The notes under the pieces are model-generated. The model was not told where the DNA came from. It did not search any database and saw only the letters and a program-made list of their open reading frames with translations. A stretch of DNA of 6,456 nt, taken from the NCBI GenBank assembly GCA_900548355.1, contig URKR01000059.1, positions 1-6,456 of the forward strand. The letters run 5' to 3'. The DNA is from an uncultured Oscillospiraceae bacterium (GTDB lineage: Bacteria; Bacillota; Clostridia; Oscillospirales; Ruminococcaceae). This document shows, one piece after another, positions 1-6,264 of this stretch (positions are counted from its first letter, which is position 1; each line of letters starts with the position of its first letter). Position numbers and translations under genes: made by a program.

Positions 1-958
1 CGGCCGCCTGCCGGCCGGCCAGCGCGGCCTCCTGCGAGACATAATCGACCAGGTCGTGCACATGCAGCACGTTGCCGCAGGCAAAGATGCCGGGCGCGCT
101 GGTGGCCATCCGGCCGTTGACCCGCGGCCCGCCGGTGACGGGGTCGATCGCAAGGCCGGCTTCGCGCGAAAGCTCGTTTTCGGGCAGCAGCCCGACCGAG
201 AGCAGCAGCGTATCGCAGGGGATGTCCTCCTCGGTGCCGGGGATCGGGCGGCGGTGCTCGTCCACTTCGGCCAGCGTCACGCCGGTCACCCGGCGCCGGC
301 CGTGGATGGCCACCACGGTGTGGCGCAGCTTGAGCGGGATGCCGTAATCGTCCAGGCACTGCACAATGTTGCGCTTGAGCCCGCCCGAATAGGGCATCAG
401 CTCGGCCACGGCACGCACTTTGGCGCCTTCCAGCGTCATGCGGCGGGCCATAATCAGCCCGATATCCCCCGAACCGAGGATCACGACCTCCTGCCCGACC
501 CGCAGCCCTTCGATGTTCATCAGCCGCTGGGCGGTGCCGGCGGTGTAGATGCCGGCGGGCCGGCTGCCCGGGATGTTCAGCGCGCCGCGCGGCCGCTCAC
601 GGCAGCCCATCGCCAAAATCACGGCCCCGGCCCGCAGCGTGAACAGCCCTTCTTCGCGGCTGACGGCGGTCACGGTGCGGTCGGCCCCCAGCGCCAGCAC
701 CATCGTGCCGCACTGGCAGCGGATGCCGGCACGGCGCGCCATCTCGATGTAGCGGTCGGCATATTCGGGGCCGGTCAGCTCCTGCCGGAAGGTGTGCAGC
801 CCGAACCCGTTGTGGATGCACTGGTTGAGAATCCCGCCCAGGCGGCTGTCCCGCTCCAGCACCAGGATATCGGTCACGCCGGCGTCGTGCGCCGCGCAGG
901 CGGCGGCCAGGCCGGCCGGCCCGCCGCCGATGATGACAAGGTCGCAGCTTGGTTTCAT
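1..958 (-). CDS. FAD/NAD(P)-dependent oxidoreductase, partner of the GlpA-like dehydrogenase; C-terminus cut by window edge
   Basis: A flavoprotein of the pyridine-nucleotide-disulfide oxidoreductase fold. Seen: 319 codons are present and the frame is still open at position 1. Residues 7-17 carry an N-terminal FAD Rossmann motif (LVIIGGGPAGL). A second dinucleotide motif, GSGDIG, lies at 162-167 and is the usual NAD(P)H site. A GIFACGN segment at about 290-296 matches the second FAD contact typical of the family. Cysteines near the first domain (Cys47, Cys81, Cys83) do not form the CxxxxC redox disulfide of thioredoxin or lipoamide reductases. Start: ATG at 958 follows GAGGAGG with a 7-nt spacer and overlaps the upstream stop by 4 bp, so translation is probably coupled. 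Family knowledge: in Clostridia and Thermotoga this protein sits beside a GlpA-like dehydrogenase, often followed by a small DUF1667 protein, in glycerol catabolism loci. Inferred role: it passes electrons between the dehydrogenase flavin and a nicotinamide or other carrier. The family usually runs to roughly 420 residues, so about 100 are probably missing. The exact electron acceptor is unknown. Confidence 0.9.
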   Translation of the reverse strand, partial: MKPSCDLVIIGGGPAGLAAACAAHDAGVTDILVLERDSRLGGILNQCIHNGFGLHTFRQELTGPEYADRYIEMARRAGIRCQCGTMVLALGADRTVTAVSREEGLFTLRAGAVILAMGCRERPRGALNIPGSRPAGIYTAGTAQRLMNIEGLRVGQEVVILGSGDIGLIMARRMTLEGAKVRAVAELMPYSGGLKRNIVQCLDDYGIPLKLRHTVVAIHGRRRVTGVTLAEVDEHRRPIPGTEEDIPCDTLLLSVGLLPENELSREAGLAIDPVTGGPRVNGRMATSAPGIFACGNVLHVHDLVDYVSQEAALAGRQAA

Positions 959-2400
959 CGCGTAGCCTCCTCACAGTGGATCAGGCAGGAGCCCGGTTCG
1001 TTTTTGCAGATCTGTTCCATCGGAACGCCGAGGGCCTCGGCCAGCAGTTCCATCGCGCGCGGGGTGCAAAAGCCGCCCTGGCAGCGCCCCATGCCCTGGC
1101 GCACCCGGCGCTTGAGCCCGTCCATCGATTTTGCGCCCAGGGTGCGGTGCAGTGCGTCGAGGATTTCCCCCTCGCTGATCTGCTCGCACCGGCAGACGAT
1201 CGCGCCGTAGGCCGGCTGTGCGGCAACCAGGGCGCGGCGCTCTTCGGCCGGCAGGGCGGCCGCGCGCAGAATCCCCCGGCGGCGGGGGTTCCAGTCCGCC
1301 CGCGGTTCGGCGCCCAGCCGGGCGGCCGCCTGCTCGGCCAGCCACAGGCCGATGGCCGGCGCGCTGGTCAGGCCGGGGCTTTCGATGCCGGCGGCGTCAA
1401 AAAAGCCCGGGGCGTCGGCCGGCTCGCCCAGCACAAAGTCGTCGCCTGCCTCGTGGGCGCGCAGCCCGCTGAAGGAGGTGATGACCGCCCGCAGCGGCAG
1501 CCCGTCCACCCCTTCGGCCGCCTTGCGCTGCAAAAAGTCGAGCTCGGCGGCGGTGGTGGCGGTGTTTTCCTTGTCGGGGGTGTCGGTGGCGGTGGGGCCC
1601 AGCAGCAAATTGCCGTGCACGGTCGGGGTGACCAGCACCCCCTTGCCGGCCTTGCCCGGCAGCTGGAAGATCGTGCGCTGCACATGGCCGCCGGCGCTTT
1701 TGTCCAGCAGGCAGTAATCCCCCTTGCGCGGGGTGATGGTCAGCCGCCGCGCGCTGACCTGGTTGTGCAGTTCGTCGGCATAGACCCCGGCTGCGTTCAC
1801 AACGGCGCGGGCGGTCAGCGGGCCGCGGGAAGTCTCAAGCCGGTAGCCTTCGGCCGTGCGGGCTACGGCTGTCACGGCGGTCAAAAAGTGAAAGTCCACC
1901 CCGTTGTCGCAGGCGTTTTCGGCCAGCGCAATGGTCAGCCCGAACGGGCAGACAATGCCGCCGGTCGGCGCGTACAGCGCCGCAACGCACCGCGCGCTGA
2001 GGTTCGGCTCCAGCCTGCGCGCCTCCTCGCCTGTCAGCAGCCGCAGGCCGGGCACGCCGTTTTGCAGCCCACGGGCGGCCAGCGCGGCCAGTTTGGGGCG
2101 GTCGGCTTCGTCCAGGCAGAGCACCAGCGAACCGTTGCGGATAAACTCAAAATCCAGCTCGTGGGCAAGCGGTTCCATCCGCCGGTTGCCCAGCAGGTTG
2201 AACCGGGCCTTGGCAGTGCCGGGCTTTGCGTCAAACCCGGCGTGGACAATCGCGCTGTTGGCCTTGGATGTGCCCGCGCAGACATCCTCGGCGCGCTCAA
2301 CCAGCGCCACCCGGCAGCGGTACCGCGCCAGCTCCCGCGCGGCGGCGCAGCCCACCACGCCGCCGCCCACCACAATCACGTCATAGTCTGTCATTGGCAT
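955..2400 (-). CDS. GlpA/LhgO-like FAD-dependent dehydrogenase with C-terminal BFD-like [2Fe-2S] domain (probable glycerol-3-phosphate dehydrogenase)
   Basis: Probable anaerobic sn-glycerol-3-phosphate dehydrogenase subunit, yielding dihydroxyacetone phosphate; 481 aa. Seen: residues 6-16 (YDVIVVGGGVV) begin a DAO-type FAD Rossmann fold with GxGxxG. Internal signatures of the family follow: a GTSKANSAIVHAGFD stretch near 43-57, PRKGDYCLLD near 241-250, and a SFSGLRAHEA segment before the GIESPGLTSAPAIG FAD-binding tail. The C-terminus holds Cys403-x-Cys405 and Cys440-x4-Cys445, the four ligands of a bacterioferritin-ferredoxin-like [2Fe-2S] domain. There is no signal peptide or membrane segment, so it is cytosolic or peripheral. 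Start: ATG at 2400 has AGGAGG 6 nt upstream; a second ATG at 2394 would give a 12-nt spacing. The frame stays open upstream to 2601, but that part lies beyond the promoter. Neighbour: the stop overlaps the next oxidoreductase start (ATGA). Odd: the tail after the [2Fe-2S] domain has three further cysteines (465, 472, 476). L-2-hydroxyglutarate or another 2-hydroxyacid is an alternative substrate. The family call is secure and the substrate is inferred; the gene is often named glpA in related genomes. Confidence 0.88.
   Translation of the reverse strand: MPMTDYDVIVVGGGVVGCAAARELARYRCRVALVERAEDVCAGTSKANSAIVHAGFDAKPGTAKARFNLLGNRRMEPLAHELDFEFIRNGSLVLCLDEADRPKLAALAARGLQNGVPGLRLLTGEEARRLEPNLSARCVAALYAPTGGIVCPFGLTIALAENACDNGVDFHFLTAVTAVARTAEGYRLETSRGPLTARAVVNAAGVYADELHNQVSARRLTITPRKGDYCLLDKSAGGHVQRTIFQLPGKAGKGVLVTPTVHGNLLLGPTATDTPDKENTATTAAELDFLQRKAAEGVDGLPLRAVITSFSGLRAHEAGDDFVLGEPADAPGFFDAAGIESPGLTSAPAIGLWLAEQAAARLGAEPRADWNPRRRGILRAAALPAEERRALVAAQPAYGAIVCRCEQISEGEILDALHRTLGAKSMDGLKRRVRQGMGRCQGGFCTPRAMELLAEALGVPMEQICKNEPGSCLIHCEEATR
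966..972 (-). promoter_or_regulatory. Ribosome binding site of the FAD/NAD(P) oxidoreductase
   Basis: On the minus strand GAGGAGG stands 7 nt before the ATG at 958. It lies inside the last codons of the GlpA-like gene and fixes the downstream start, despite the 4-bp ATGA overlap. Confidence 0.8.
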
Positions 2401-2406
2401 CTGAAA

Positions 2407-2412
2407 CCTCCT
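2407..2412 (-). promoter_or_regulatory. Ribosome binding site of the GlpA-like dehydrogenase
   Basis: AGGAGG on the minus strand, 6 nt before the ATG at 2400. It decides between the two in-frame ATGs (2400 and 2394) in favour of the first, and argues against the long N-terminal extension that remains open up to 2601. Confidence 0.8.
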
Positions 2413-2476
2413 GTTCTGCGGGGGCCTGCCACCGCGCCCAATACAATGCGCTGTCCACCGCACGCCGCTTTCTAGT

Positions 2477-2506
2477 ATTATACCGGATCGCGCACCGCAG
2501 CGCCAG
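2477..2506 (-). promoter_or_regulatory. Promoter of the flavoprotein operon, perfect -10, weak -35
   Basis: The minus strand reads TATAAT at 2482-2477, a perfect -10 box. The best -35 candidate is CTGGCG at 2506-2501 with an 18-nt spacer, matching TTGACA at only three of six positions. Transcription would begin near 2470, giving a leader of about 70 nt. A perfect -10 with a poor -35 is a pattern seen in activator-dependent promoters, which would fit a catabolic operon, but no activator site is proven here. Confidence 0.55.
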
Positions 2507-2545
2507 CCATTCCGGGCCGCCCATCCAATTTTGGCGTGCTGTCTA

Positions 2546-2573
2546 TTGACAAGCCGGCGGGGCGCGGTATAAT
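2546..2573 (+). promoter_or_regulatory. Consensus housekeeping promoter of the ABC exporter operon
   Basis: TTGACA (2546-2551), a 16-nt spacer, then TATAAT (2568-2573): both hexamers match the sigma-70/sigma-A consensus exactly. There is no extended -10 TG. Transcription should start near 2580, giving a leader of about 100 nt before the exporter ATG at 2679. So strong a core promoter suggests control by a repressor or within the leader. Consistent with that, the -35 lies inside an inverted-repeat arm. Confidence 0.8.
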
Positions 2574-2616
2574 GGGGCTGACAACAAAGTTGACATATCA
2601 ATCAATGGCTTGTCAA
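2546..2616. repeat. 10-bp perfect inverted repeat bracketing the exporter promoter; candidate operator
   Basis: TTGACAAGCC at 2546-2555 is the exact reverse complement of GGCTTGTCAA at 2607-2616, with 51 nt between the arms. The left arm contains the -35 hexamer and the right arm lies downstream of the predicted transcription start. Between them are a further TGACA at 2579-2583 and a TTGACATATCAA palindrome (TTGA-N4-TCAA, 2590-2601). Seen directly: the repeats. Inferred: binding sites for a dimeric repressor such as a MarR, TetR or GntR member, possibly with looping. No regulator gene lies in the window. Confidence 0.5.
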
Positions 2617-2675
2617 GGCGGCTGCCGTGCCCGGCAAACCCGCCCGGACTGCCTTGAAAAAGGGGGAGAGCCGCC
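2613..2675 (+). promoter_or_regulatory. Exporter mRNA leader with two mutually exclusive stems
   Basis: Stem A pairs 2613-2621 with 2649-2657 (nine pairs including one G-U), enclosing a small hairpin 2623-2627/2632-2636. Stem B pairs GGCGGCT (2617-2623) with AGCCGCC (2669-2675), ending three bases before the exporter ATG and placing the ribosome binding site in its loop. A and B share 2617-2621 and cannot coexist. No U-run follows either stem, so control would be at translation initiation rather than termination. The pairing is visible; the switching is inference. Confidence 0.3.
2661..2668 (+). promoter_or_regulatory. Ribosome binding site of ABC exporter subunit 1
   Basis: AGGGGGAG ends 10 nt before the ATG at 2679, a rather long spacing and a less ideal core than the AGGAGG sites of the minus-strand genes. 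It lies inside the possible upstream ORF and inside the loop of the alternative stem. Confidence 0.55.
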
Positions 2676-2678
2676 CAG

Positions 2679-4430
2679 ATGAAAGACCTCAAACGTCTGC
2701 TTGGCTATATGGGGCCGTATAAAAAGGATATGGCCCTCGGCATGCTGCTGGTCATTGTGGAAAGCGCGTTCGAGATGGTGATCCCGATCCTGATGAGCGA
2801 CATCATCGACGAGGGGGTTGCCCAAAAGGATATCCCGAACATCCTGGCCATTGGCGGGCAGATGGCGCTGTGCGCCGTGCTTGCGCTGGTAACCGGGCTG
2901 CTCTACGCCCGGTATGCGGCGCGCGCTTCCTACGGGTTCGGCGCGCGCATCCGCCGGGCGGAATATGCCAAACTGCAGACCTACGCGTTCAGCAACATCG
3001 ACCATTTTGAAACCTCTTCGCTGATTACCCGCATGACCACCGATGTCACGGTGCTGCAAAACGCGATCAACGGCGGGTTCCGCCCGATGGTGCGCGGCCC
3101 GGCGATGCTGGTGCTCGGCGTCGGGCTGGCGTTTTGGATGAGCCCTGAGCTTGCGGTGGTCTTTTTCATCTGCGCGCCGGTTTTGGGCCTTGTGCTGTTC
3201 TTTGTGGTGCGGCACATCGCGCCGCTGTATATCAAGCTGCAGCAGGCGATGGACCACCTGAACAACGTTGTGCAGGAATGCCTGACCGCCATCCGCGCCG
3301 TCAAGGCGTTTGTGCGCGGCGAATATGAGGAGGAAAAGTTCAAGGCCGTCAACACAGAGCTTATGGATGTCAGCCTGATGACCTTCCGCACGGCGGTGCT
3401 GAACCTGCCGGCCTTTCAGCTGACCATGTATGCCGCCTGCGTGCTGATCCTGGGGCTGGGCGGCACCATGATCCTGCAGGGCAGCCTGACCGTCGGCCGG
3501 CTGACGAGCTTTTTGAGCTATGTGATGCAGGTCATGAACTCGCTGATGATGATTTCAAACGTCTTCCTGCTCATGACCCGCTCGCTCGCGAGCGCCCACC
3601 GCGTGGCCGAAATCCTGGACGAGCCGGTGGCGCTGACCTCGCCCGAAAACGCGATCACCGAAATCCCGGACGGCGGCATCCGGTTTGAGCATGTCAGCTT
3701 CAAATACCACCCCGATGCGGCCGAATACGCCCTGGCCGATATCGACCTTGCGATTCAGCCGGGCCAGACCGTCGGCATTCTGGGCGGCACCGGTTCGGCC
3801 AAGACGACGCTGGTGCAGCTGATCCCGCGGCTGTATGACGCAACAAAGGGCCGGGTGCTTGTCGGCGGGCATGATGTGCGGGACTATGACCTCGCCGCGC
3901 TGCGGGACGCAGTCGGCATTGTGCTGCAAAAGAACGTGCTGTTCTCGGGCACCGTGCGGGAAAACCTGCGCTGGGGCGACCCCGAAGCCGACGATGAAAC
4001 CCTCTGGGCGGCCTGCCGCGCCGCCTGCGCCGATGAATTTTTGTCCCGGATGCCCGGCGGGCTGGATGCAGACCTCGGCCAGGGCGGGGTGAATGTTTCG
4101 GGCGGGCAGAAACAGCGGCTGTGCATTGCGCGCACCCTGCTCAAAAAGCCGAAGGTGCTGATCTTTGACGATTCGACAAGCGCTGTCGATACCGCAACCG
4201 AAGCGAAGATCCGCGCCGCGCTGCGGGCGCTTCCCGGCGTGACCAAGATCATCATCGCACAGCGCATCACCTCGGTCATGGGGGCGGATGTCATCGTGGT
4301 GCTGGAAGACGGGCAGATCCACGCGGTCGGCAGCCACAGCGAGCTGCTCGCCGCCGACCCGATCTACCAGGAAATCTACCATTCACAGCACAAAGGGGGG
4401 ACCGAAGATGGCGCGGACGCTGTCGGGTAA
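2679..4430 (+). CDS. Heterodimeric ABC exporter subunit 1 (permease-ATPase fusion, degenerate ATP site)
   Basis: A 583-aa half-transporter: an exporter-type transmembrane domain of six predicted helices (about 17-40, 54-77, 137-157, 159-181, 246-268, 276-300), then an ATPase domain from about residue 335. It should pair with the next gene as a full inner-membrane exporter of drugs, lipids or peptides. Motifs seen: Walker A at 369-376 as GGTGSAKT (Ala374 replaces the usual Gly; Lys375 kept), Q-loop Gln417, canonical signature VSGGQ at 473-477, and Walker B IFDD with Asp498 where the catalytic Glu normally sits. The switch His is replaced by Gln528. Together these mark the non-hydrolysing half, as in BmrC, LmrC and TM287. 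The ATG at 2679 is chosen because the protein begins at the expected amphipathic segment before helix 1. The gene overlaps subunit 2 by 23 nt. Length is normal for the family. The substrate cannot be read from sequence. Confidence 0.93.
   Translation: MKDLKRLLGYMGPYKKDMALGMLLVIVESAFEMVIPILMSDIIDEGVAQKDIPNILAIGGQMALCAVLALVTGLLYARYAARASYGFGARIRRAEYAKLQTYAFSNIDHFETSSLITRMTTDVTVLQNAINGGFRPMVRGPAMLVLGVGLAFWMSPELAVVFFICAPVLGLVLFFVVRHIAPLYIKLQQAMDHLNNVVQECLTAIRAVKAFVRGEYEEEKFKAVNTELMDVSLMTFRTAVLNLPAFQLTMYAACVLILGLGGTMILQGSLTVGRLTSFLSYVMQVMNSLMMISNVFLLMTRSLASAHRVAEILDEPVALTSPENAITEIPDGGIRFEHVSFKYHPDAAEYALADIDLAIQPGQTVGILGGTGSAKTTLVQLIPRLYDATKGRVLVGGHDVRDYDLAALRDAVGIVLQKNVLFSGTVRENLRWGDPEADDETLWAACRAACADEFLSRMPGGLDADLGQGGVNVSGGQKQRLCIARTLLKKPKVLIFDDSTSAVDTATEAKIRAALRALPGVTKIIIAQRITSVMGADVIVVLEDGQIHAVGSHSELLAADPIYQEIYHSQHKGGTEDGADAVG
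4392..4400 (+). promoter_or_regulatory. Ribosome binding site of ABC exporter subunit 2
   Basis: AAAGGGGGG stands 7 nt before the ATG at 4408, inside the end of subunit 1. It favours this start over the in-frame ATG at 4288, which would add 40 low-complexity residues unlike any exporter N-terminus. Confidence 0.65.
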
Positions 4431-6249
4431 AAAGCCGAAAAACTTTGGCTTTACCTTCAAAACGCTGCTGTCTTACATGGGGCGGCACAAGTTCCTGTTC
4501 CTGATTGTGGCGGTGCTGGTTTCCATCAGCGCGGCGGCCAACCTGCTCGGCACCTATATGATCCGGCCGGTTGTCAACAGCGTGGGCCGGGGGGATCTGC
4601 CGGGGTTCTGGCGCGGCATCGCGGCCACGGCGGCGATCTATGCCGTCGGCGCTTTGTCGGCGCTCGGCTATACCCAGACGATGGTGCGGGCCGCCCAGAA
4701 AGTGCTTTATGACATCCGGCGCGACCTGTTCGGCCATATCCAGGCCCTGCCGCTGCGCTTTTTTGACACCCAGCGCCATGGCGACATCATGAGCTATTTC
4801 ACAAACGATGTGGACACGGTGGCCGATGCGCTGAACAACAGCTTTGCGATGACCATCCAGAGCTTTATCCAGATGACCGGCACCCTGGCGATGCTGTTTG
4901 TGCTCAACTGGCAGCTTTCGCTGGTTGTGGTGCTGGGCTATGCGGCGATGTTCCTCTATATCCGGTACAGCGCCAGGCGCAGCACCCGGTTCTATACGGC
5001 CCAGCAGGCCGCGCTCGGCGATGTGGACGGCTATATTGAGGAGATGGTCGGCGGGCAGAAGGTCATCAAGGTCTTTAACCATGAAGCCGCCAACCTGCGC
5101 GCCTTTGACGAAAAGAACGAAACGCTGCGCAAGGCCGGCACCGGCGCCCAGAACTACGCCGCCACCATGGTGCCCGCCGTCGTCAGCATCTCGTACATCA
5201 ACTATGCGGTTGTGGCGGTGCTGGGCGGGATCATGGCGATCCACGGCATGATGGACATCGGCAGCCTTTCGAGCTATCTTGTCTTTGTGCGGCAGGCCGC
5301 CATGCCGATCAACCAGTTCACCCAGCAGAGCAACTTCCTGCTCGCCGCCATGGCCGGCGCCGAGCGCATCTTTGAGGCGATGAAGCTTGAACCCGAGGTG
5401 GATGCGGGCAAAGTCCGCCTTGTCAACGTGCGGGAGGAAGCCGGCGCGCTGACCCCCTGCGCCGAAAAAACCGGCCGCTGGGCCTGGCAGAAGCCGGACG
5501 GCACGCTTGAGGCGCTGCGCGGCGACGTGCGGTTCCGGGATGTCAGCTTCGGCTACGACCCCGGCCACCCGATTCTGCGGCAGATCAGCCTTTACGCCAA
5601 GCCGGGGCAGAAGATTGCGTTCGTCGGCTCGACCGGCGCCGGCAAGACGACGATCACCAACCTCATCAATCGGTTTTACGATATCGACGCCGGCAGCGTG
5701 ACCTATGACGGCATCGATGTGCGGGAGATTGAGAAGGATTCGCTGCGGCGGTCCTTGGGCATCGTCTTGCAGGATACCCATCTTTTCACCGGCACGATCG
5801 CCGACAACATCCGGTTCGGCAAACTCGACGCGACGCGGGAGGAGATCATCGAAGCGGCCCGCATCGCAAACGCCGATTCCTTCATCCGCCGCCTGCCCCA
5901 GGGCTACGACACCCGCATCACGGCCGACGGCGCAAGCCTTTCGCAGGGCCAGCGCCAGCTTCTCGCGATCGCCCGCGCGGCCGTTGCAGACCCGCCGGTG
6001 CTGATCCTTGATGAGGCGACGAGCTCGATCGACACCCGCACCGAGGCGCTGATCGAAAAGGGGATGGACCAGCTTATGGAAGGCCGCACGGTGTTTGTCA
6101 TCGCGCACCGGCTTTCCACGGTGCGCAACGCGAACGCGATCATGGTGCTCGAACACGGCCAGATCGTCGAGCGCGGCGGCCACGAAGAACTCCTGGCCCA
6201 GAAGGGCGAATACTACCAGCTGTACAACGGGATGTTTGAGCTGAGCTGA
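4408..6249 (+). CDS. Heterodimeric ABC exporter subunit 2 (permease-ATPase fusion, catalytic ATP site)
   Basis: A 613-aa half-transporter and partner of the preceding gene, with the same order: a basic N-terminal tail, six predicted helices (about 27-52, 65-88, 148-168, 170-188, 255-280, 285-310), then the ATPase domain from about 372. Motifs seen: canonical Walker A GSTGAGKT at 407-414 (Lys413), Q-loop Gln455, Walker B LILDE with catalytic Glu536, and switch His567. The signature is LSQGQ at 511-515 instead of LSGGQ. Thus the site formed by this Walker A/B with subunit 1's VSGGQ is fully canonical, and the other site is degenerate on both faces, as in BmrD, LmrD and TM288. A linker of about 45 residues (about 328-372, with a GRWAW segment) separates the membrane and ATPase domains and is longer than in subunit 1; I recall similar linkers in clostridial members of this subfamily. 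Translation is probably coupled through the 23-nt overlap, which would favour equal subunit amounts. The substrate is unknown. Confidence 0.94.
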   Translation: MARTLSGKKPKNFGFTFKTLLSYMGRHKFLFLIVAVLVSISAAANLLGTYMIRPVVNSVGRGDLPGFWRGIAATAAIYAVGALSALGYTQTMVRAAQKVLYDIRRDLFGHIQALPLRFFDTQRHGDIMSYFTNDVDTVADALNNSFAMTIQSFIQMTGTLAMLFVLNWQLSLVVVLGYAAMFLYIRYSARRSTRFYTAQQAALGDVDGYIEEMVGGQKVIKVFNHEAANLRAFDEKNETLRKAGTGAQNYAATMVPAVVSISYINYAVVAVLGGIMAIHGMMDIGSLSSYLVFVRQAAMPINQFTQQSNFLLAAMAGAERIFEAMKLEPEVDAGKVRLVNVREEAGALTPCAEKTGRWAWQKPDGTLEALRGDVRFRDVSFGYDPGHPILRQISLYAKPGQKIAFVGSTGAGKTTITNLINRFYDIDAGSVTYDGIDVREIEKDSLRRSLGIVLQDTHLFTGTIADNIRFGKLDATREEIIEAARIANADSFIRRLPQGYDTRITADGASLSQGQRQLLAIARAAVADPPVLILDEATSSIDTRTEALIEKGMDQLMEGRTVFVIAHRLSTVRNANAIMVLEHGQIVERGGHEELLAQKGEYYQLYNGMFELS

Positions 6250-6264
6250 AAGTGTGGAAAAAAC

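Larger units (their letters stand above)
2605..2682 (+). other. Possible 25-codon upstream ORF (leader peptide) of the exporter operon
   Basis: An ATG at 2605 opens a 25-codon frame beginning MACQGGC and ending GGEPPR, with TGA at 2680-2682 overlapping the exporter ATG at 2679 as ATGA. The peptide is rich in Cys, Arg and Gly. It starts about 25 nt into the predicted transcript. Against it: no Shine-Dalgarno sequence precedes the ATG, and short open frames are common in GC-rich DNA. In favour: the exact stop/start overlap, its position between promoter and exporter, and the known bmrB leader peptide upstream of the related bmrCD exporter in Bacillus subtilis. Confidence 0.25.

Noticed and set aside
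56..1210. A 384-codon plus-strand frame opposite the oxidoreductase
   Set aside because: It runs across the junction of two real minus-strand genes and has no motif or initiation signal.
1546..1600. GGCGGT/GGTGGC-rich runs resembling a simple repeat
   Set aside because: They encode a Thr/Ala-rich stretch of the GlpA-like protein in GC-rich codons and show no regular unit length.
949..2475. A 508-codon open frame on the plus strand opposite the GlpA-like gene
   Set aside because: Its predicted protein is low-complexity (Gly, Ala, Arg, Gln, His) with no domain, and the opposite strand encodes a clear flavoprotein. Stop codons are rare in antisense frames of GC-rich genes.
2525..2534. CCAA-TT-TTGG palindrome between the divergent promoters
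   Set aside because: Only 4-bp arms and no second copy in the region; too short to call a site on its own.
2590..2595. A second TTGACA on the plus strand as an alternative -35
   Set aside because: No -10-like hexamer follows at 16-18 nt, so it is more likely part of an operator than of a promoter.
2401..2601. A 67-codon N-terminal extension of the GlpA-like gene
   Set aside because: It passes through the operon's own -10 box at 2477-2482, lacks similarity to any flavoprotein N-terminus, and the ATG at 2400 has an ideal ribosome binding site.
4288..4407. A 40-codon upstream extension of exporter subunit 2
   Set aside because: The added residues are a Ser/Thr/Arg-rich frame shadow of subunit 1; the ATG at 4408 has its own ribosome binding site and gives a normal N-terminus.
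4291..6183. A 630-codon open frame on the minus strand opposite exporter subunit 2
   Set aside because: Same antisense artefact: His/Asp/Arg-rich composition, no recognisable fold, no promoter or ribosome binding site, and it covers a fully motif-bearing ATPase.
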